DNA from: Bordetella parapertussis
GTDB taxonomy: Bacteria > Pseudomonadota > Gammaproteobacteria > Burkholderiales > Casimicrobiaceae
Reading direction: 5' to 3'
Length of the DNA: 64,000 bases
Assembly (NCBI GenBank): GCA_943331295.2
Contig: CALQLA020000010.1
Location: 58,140-122,139, forward strand
The notes under the pieces: model-generated
What the model was told of the DNA's origin: nothing
Databases searched by the model: none
What the model saw: the letters and a program-made list of their open reading frames with translations, nothing else
Shown here: in pieces, positions 60,019-64,000 of the stretch
Numbering within the stretch: the first letter of the stretch is position 1
How the letters are laid out: every line of letters starts with the position of its first letter
Position numbers and translations under genes: made by a program

Positions 60019-63000
60019 TCACGCGGTCGCTTCGCCGTCGATGCGTGCGGACTTCGCTGTCGCGAACTCGAGCGTGACGTCCAGCGTCTCCATGAATTCC
60101 TTGACCTTGATCGGCTTCGTCAGGTAGCGGAAGAAGCCTGCTTCCAGGCCGCGCGCGATGTCGCGGGGAATGGCATTGGCGCTGAGCGCAATCACCGGGA
60201 TGTGCGCCGTCAATGGGTCTTCGGCCAGCATCTGCAACGCCCTGATGCCGCTGATCCCGGGCAAGTTGATGTCCATCAGGATGATGTCGGGCAGGCAGGC
60301 GCGCGCGATCTCGACGCCGCGGTTGCCGTCCCTTGCGCTCAGCAGGCGCATTCCGGACCGGCGCGCGATGAGATCCTCGACCAGCATCAGGTTGGCCGGG
60401 TTGTCCTCGACATAGAGCAGGGTGCGCATCCGGCCATCGGGGTGCACCGGGTCCTGCGGAAGGCCAAGCCGTTCCGGGGTGTCCGCCGCCGGATGCCACT
60501 CGGCGGTCAGGTCGAGCTCGATCCAGAACACGCTGCCCAGGCCGACGGAGCTTTCCACGCCGATGACCCCGCCCATCAACTCGAGCAGGCGCTTGCAGAC
60601 CACCAGGCCGATGCCCGTGCCTTCCTCGACGTTGGCCTCCCGTCCGAGACGATTGAATTGCTGGAAGAGCTGCGCGATCTTGTCCGGCGGCAACCCTTCG
60701 CCGGTATCGGTGACGGCGATGCGGAGGCGATCGTGGTCGTTCCGGGTGCAGTCCACGACGATCGTCCCTCCGGCCTTGTTGTATTTCATCGCGTTCGAGA
60801 GGAGGTTGATCAGCACCTGCTTCAGCCGCGTCCTGTCGGCATTGACAAGTACCGGGGCTTCGAACTCCGGAAAGGTCACGCCGATCCCCCGCTTTTCCGC
60901 CTCCGGCTCGATCATGTTCCGGCATTCGTTCATCACTTCGGCCAGCAGGATCGGCTCGAGAGAGAGCGACAGCTTTCCGGACTCGATCAGCGCGAGATCG
61001 AGAATTTCGTTGATCAGGTCCAGGAGATACCACCCGGCCTTGAGGATCTGGTCGAGGCTTCGCTTCTGCGAGAGCGACGGCGCCGGCAGGCCGGATTCCA
61101 TCAGCTGGGCGAAGCCGAGGATCGCGCTCAGCGGGGTGCGCAGCTCGTGGCTCATGCTCGACAGGAAATCCGATTTCGCGAGGTTGGCCTTTTCCGCCAC
61201 GGACGTCGCGTTCTCGAGCGCGGCGTTCTTTTCCTGCAGCACCTGGTCGAGGCGCTTGCGCTCCGTGACGTCGCGGGCTGCCGCAAACACGCCCTGCAGC
61301 CGCCGGTCCCGATCGTAGAAGGTGGTCGCGTTGTACGACACCACCGTCTCGGTGCCATCCCGCGCGCGCGCCGTGAGCTCGTAGTCGGTGACCTTCCTTT
61401 CGTTCAGCACGGCCTTGATGCCCGCTTCCGCCCTGTCGGGGTCGGTGAAACTGTTCTTGAACCAGGCGCCGATCAACTCGTCGCGGGTGCTGCCCGTAAG
61501 AATCTCCATCTGCTTGTTGACGTCGGTGATGATGCCCGACGGATCGGTGGTGATCAGCGCGTCGATGTTGGATTCGAACAGCGAGCGGGTGTAGAACTGG
61601 TAGTCGCGCAGGCGCTGGCTCAGTCGCTCCTGCTCGGCCTTGACCTCCTCGCGCGCGGTGATGTCGCGCAGGATGCCGGTGAAGTAGCGCTTCCCGCCGA
61701 GCGACATGTCGCTCACCGCGATTTCCAGCGCGAAGCGGCTGCCGTCCTTGCGCTGGCCCGTGATCTCGCGGCCGATGCCGGCGGCGCGCGCCTCGTCGCT
61801 CGCACGGTAATACTCGAGCAAGCCGTTGCGCGGGTCGCTGTCGAACTCCGGGATCAGCAGGCTGAAGTTCTTTCCGACCAGCTCGGCAGCGGTGTAGCCG
61901 AACATCCGCTCGGCCGCTGCGTTCGCCGTCTCGACGATGCCGCTGGCGGCCCGAAGCGTGATGATGCCGTCGGCGACGGTGTCGAGTATGGTCTGGATCA
62001 GCGCGGCACTGTCGCGCAGGGCCAGCCGGGCCGCGTCTTCCTCGCTTACGTCGCGGAACACCAGCACGGCGCCGACGACGGCGCCGTCGTGGTCGCGAAT
62101 CGGCGCGCAACTGTCGGCGATCGCGCACTCGCTGCCGTCGCGTGCGATGAGCAGCGTGTGATTGGCCAGCCACTTCATCGGGCCTTGGGCAAGCGTCTCC
62201 TTCGTCGGGAGGGTCGACGGCTGGCGGGTTTCCTGATTGATGGCGCGGAATATCTCGTCGACGGGCTGGTCGACGGCTTCCTGCTGGGTCCAGCCGGTGA
62301 GCCGTTCGGCAACGGGATTGAGAAGTTTCACGCGCCCGTCGGCGTCGGTCGCGATCAGGCCGTCGCCGATCGAGTTGAGCGTGACTTCGAGCCGGGTCTC
62401 GCTGATCTGCAAGGTGAGGTTGGCCTGCGCCAGGCGTTTGCTCGCCGTCTGCTGGTCCGCCAGCAGGTGCTGGGTTTCGAGATGAACCAGATGTTCCAGC
62501 CGGTGGCGGCTTTCCCGCTGCACGAAGTACGCGAAGAGGAGGGCGAGCACCAGCGTGAGCAGGCTGGCCGCAACGATGGTGACGAACATCTGGCGCATGG
62601 TCGATCGGAGTGCTTCTTCGTTCTGTGCCAGCAGGCGTTCTTCGATCCGGATGTAGCTGCCGATCTCGGCCCGAATCGAATCCATCAGGCGCTTGGCGTC
62701 ACCATGGGCGACGGTCGACAGTACCGCCGGCATGTCACCCGCGCGGCGAAGTTCGATGACCCGCGCGATTTCTCCCATCCAACTGCTCACCAGCGGCGCC
62801 AGCGCGTCCAGGTGTTGCTGCGCGGGGACGACGAGCGTCATCCGGCGCATCGCTTCCAGGTGACCGACGATGCCGTCGCGAACCGCCACGTACGGTTCGA
62901 GAAACGCATTGTCGCCGGTCAGCGAGTAGCCGCGCTCACCCGTCTCGGCGTCCCGCAGCGCGGACAGCAAGGCATTCCCGTCGATGATCAGGCTATTGGT

Positions 63001-63123
63001 GTGCTTTCGCGCTTCCGCGGCCATCTCGATCTGCCGGAACGCCAGCAGCGAAACGGAGATCGCCACCGCAACCAGCACGACAACGCCGGCGAGCGAGGCG
63101 TTAACCCGGCGTGAAATCTTCAA
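60019..63123 (-). CDS. CHASE3/multi-PAS membrane hybrid histidine kinase
   Basis: A 1034-residue protein. The TTG at 63123 (MKISRRVNASLAGVV) is chosen because GGGAGGAG lies 7 nt upstream; no ATG gives a sensible N-terminus. Helix 1 (residues 12-32) and helix 2 (about 187-208) enclose a periplasmic CHASE3-like domain with LRDAETGERGYSLTGDNAFL. Three PAS domains follow (LNSIGDGLIATDADGRVKLL, LDTVADGIITLRAASGIVET, FESNIDALITTDPSGIITDV). HisKA has MSHELRTPLSAILGF, the ATPase DTGEGLPPDKI and EEGTGIGLVVCKRLL, and the receiver the Asp in IILMDINLPGISG. No HTH output domain is seen. Confidence 0.93.
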   Translation of the reverse strand: MKISRRVNASLAGVVVLVAVAISVSLLAFRQIEMAAEARKHTNSLIIDGNALLSALRDAETGERGYSLTGDNAFLEPYVAVRDGIVGHLEAMRRMTLVVPAQQHLDALAPLVSSWMGEIARVIELRRAGDMPAVLSTVAHGDAKRLMDSIRAEIGSYIRIEERLLAQNEEALRSTMRQMFVTIVAASLLTLVLALLFAYFVQRESRHRLEHLVHLETQHLLADQQTASKRLAQANLTLQISETRLEVTLNSIGDGLIATDADGRVKLLNPVAERLTGWTQQEAVDQPVDEIFRAINQETRQPSTLPTKETLAQGPMKWLANHTLLIARDGSECAIADSCAPIRDHDGAVVGAVLVFRDVSEEDAARLALRDSAALIQTILDTVADGIITLRAASGIVETANAAAERMFGYTAAELVGKNFSLLIPEFDSDPRNGLLEYYRASDEARAAGIGREITGQRKDGSRFALEIAVSDMSLGGKRYFTGILRDITAREEVKAEQERLSQRLRDYQFYTRSLFESNIDALITTDPSGIITDVNKQMEILTGSTRDELIGAWFKNSFTDPDRAEAGIKAVLNERKVTDYELTARARDGTETVVSYNATTFYDRDRRLQGVFAAARDVTERKRLDQVLQEKNAALENATSVAEKANLAKSDFLSSMSHELRTPLSAILGFAQLMESGLPAPSLSQKRSLDQILKAGWYLLDLINEILDLALIESGKLSLSLEPILLAEVMNECRNMIEPEAEKRGIGVTFPEFEAPVLVNADRTRLKQVLINLLSNAMKYNKAGGTIVVDCTRNDHDRLRIAVTDTGEGLPPDKIAQLFQQFNRLGREANVEEGTGIGLVVCKRLLELMGGVIGVESSVGLGSVFWIELDLTAEWHPAADTPERLGLPQDPVHPDGRMRTLLYVEDNPANLMLVEDLIARRSGMRLLSARDGNRGVEIARACLPDIILMDINLPGISGIRALQMLAEDPLTAHIPVIALSANAIPRDIARGLEAGFFRYLTKPIKVKEFMETLDVTLEFATAKSARIDGEATA

Positions 63124-63393
63124 GAAGGAACTCCTCCCGATACATGTCTGGATTCCCCGGCCGCGAATCGCCGCGAGGGTGCCCGGTGTGCCGGTACGAT
63201 GGCCGGTTCCCAGGTCGAATGAACGGGCGAGTATCGCGGGATGTCGGGCGCGCCTCTGTGCGACAGCCCACATAGGCCGACCGGGCGGTCGATTGGTGAG
63301 GGTCCGAGTCCGTGAACCGAGCGGCGGCGTGCGTCGCCGGTCGAGCCTCGTCCCGCCAGGGCGACTTTGCGGCGGCGACAGGCCGTTGCTTGC

Positions 63394-63469
63394 TGGCGCC
63401 CCAGAGACGAATCGAACGTCCGACCTGCCCCTTAGGAGGGGGCTGCTCTATCCACTGAGCTACCGGGGC
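63394..63469 (-). tRNA. tRNA-Arg (anticodon CCU)
   Basis: Read on the minus strand it starts GCCCCGGTAGCTCAGTGGAT and ends CTGGGGCG followed by an encoded CCA (63394-63396). The acceptor stem has 7 bp with one G-U pair. The anticodon arm reads GCCCC-CTCCTAA-GGGGC, so the anticodon is CCT (CCU in RNA), decoding AGG. The T arm contains the expected TTCGATTC. No integrase or duplicated 3' end is visible nearby. Confidence 0.95.
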
Positions 63470-63715
63470 CTTCCTTTGCAAAACAGCGTGTTGCGTCCTG
63501 CGCCTGCGTGGCCGGCCCGGGCAGCGACGGCGTGGCGCGGCGCACTTCAACCTTGCGCTGCCCCGTTGCCGCTTCCGGTCGGCGATCAGCCGCATAGTTT
63601 ACCTTGCCGCTGCCGGCGATGCGCGGCATCGCGTTCGGGCGCTGGTGACAGGCGGACCGCTGCCGTACACTTCGGGCGCCGCAATGGATGCGCACCGACC
63701 ACAGAGCAGAAGACA

Positions 63716-63859
63716 ATGAGAAACCGCAGGGGACTCGCCCGGCTGGGCGTGGCGCTGGCGCTCGTAGCCGCAACGGCAACCAGCGCCCTGGCCGCGCCGC
63801 GCGAGATCGCGCAGAAGACCTCGTACAGCATCGACTACACCGACATCTGGTGGTGTTAG
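63716..63859 (+). pseudogene. Truncated secreted protein: signal peptide plus 20 residues (47 aa)
   Basis: ATG 63716 opens a 47-codon frame with a clear signal peptide (MRNRRGLARLGVALALVAAT, cleavage near ALA) and a mature part APREIAQKTSYSIDYTDIWWC ending at TAG. Secreted proteins of the WWNP-x-E-S-G family carry a similar DxWW sequence near the mature N-terminus, normally followed by Asn-Pro. The abrupt Cys-stop after DIWW suggests a truncated copy. It could also be a genuine short exported peptide. Confidence 0.45.
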
Positions 63860-63931
63860 TGGCTGCGTAGAACCGCGGACATTTGCCGCGGAGTAGCCGG
63901 TGCCGGCTGCCCGTCGGCGCCGACGGCGGCC

Positions 63932-64000
63932 TCAGAACGGCGAATCGGGGTCGAAGCAGAGCGGACGCTGGCGCGGATCGTGGTGGTCGATCTGGTCGCG
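63932..64000 (-). CDS. C-terminal end of an unidentified minus-strand gene (cut by the window edge)
   Basis: The minus-strand frame reads RDQIDHHDPRQRPLCFDPDS then PF and a TGA, continuing beyond the right edge. Only 22 residues are visible, too few for identification. Confidence 0.4.
   Translation of the reverse strand, partial: RDQIDHHDPRQRPLCFDPDSPF

Noticed and set aside
63394..63469. tRNA-Arg as an attachment site of an integrated element
   Set aside because: No integrase, no repeated tRNA 3' end and no change in gene content or composition is visible on either side.

Overview
The window is GC-rich chromosomal DNA from a betaproteobacterium, most likely in or near the Burkholderiales or Rhodocyclales. 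This is inferred from the PhaM-type PHB-granule regulator, the PilS/PilR pair preceded by a PP0621-type small protein, a Tct-type tripartite transporter, the GltIJKL amino-acid importer, a KorC-type subunit known from Azoarcus-like anaerobes, and palindromic intergenic repeats of the kind common in that class. Gene density is high, many genes overlap by ATGA, and no phage, insertion sequence or CRISPR array is visible.

Layout. 1-1907: two M20 metallohydrolases (the first cut by the window edge, allantoate amidohydrolase/carbamoylase type). 1974-4785 (minus): an unrecognised cysteine-peptidase-like membrane protein and selD. 5090-17723 (plus): a 12.6-kb electron-transfer operon with an Nfn-like FAD/NAD(P) pair, a first 2-oxoacid:ferredoxin oxidoreductase (OFOR), a 730-residue protein that looks like a degenerate PFOR thiamine-diphosphate domain fused to a 4Fe-4S ferredoxin, a KorC-like flavoprotein, and a second OFOR. 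An FNR/DNR-like box lies upstream. 17843-20331: ureide genes (uraD, puuE, uraH) beside a broken puuD urate oxidase and a second gene remnant. 20369-24285: SRAP protein, EcsC-like protein, molybdenum cofactor genes (mobB, moaD, moaE) and an outer-membrane barrel.

24285-27760: an overlapping operon for 2-keto-3-deoxy sugar acids (dgoK, dgoA, a PfkB kinase), ending in a small TPR-like protein and a cupin. 27854-30803: crcB/fluC, a quinone oxidoreductase and nnr. 31005-34267: gltIJKL. 34421-39034: purL and a hexapeptide transferase. 39192-42834 (minus): gamma-glutamyltransferase-like protein and TctA/TctB. 43139-46224: parvulin PPIase, BolA, YciB, AmpD, and a YgbA-like NO-associated protein with its own FNR/DNR-like box. 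46409-51254 (minus): pilR, pilS, PP0621-type protein and a FAD-linked glycolate/lactate oxidase. 51342-53567: PhaM and an M61 peptidase. 53790-63123: CheB-CheR-PAS protein, a hybrid kinase, a KAS III-like enzyme and a second large hybrid kinase. The window closes with tRNA-Arg(CCU), a truncated secreted-protein remnant and the tail of a minus-strand gene.

How it fits together. The main island probably moves low-potential electrons between 2-oxoacids, ferredoxin and NADP(H) when oxygen is scarce. The shared box core upstream of it and of the YgbA-like gene suggests co-regulation by an FNR/DNR-type factor. The ureide genes imply that purine-derived allantoin can be processed, while the local urate oxidase has decayed. 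Several genes have a -10-like hexamer only 6-8 nt before the start codon, which suggests leaderless mRNAs. Assignments rest on reading motifs; no database search was run.
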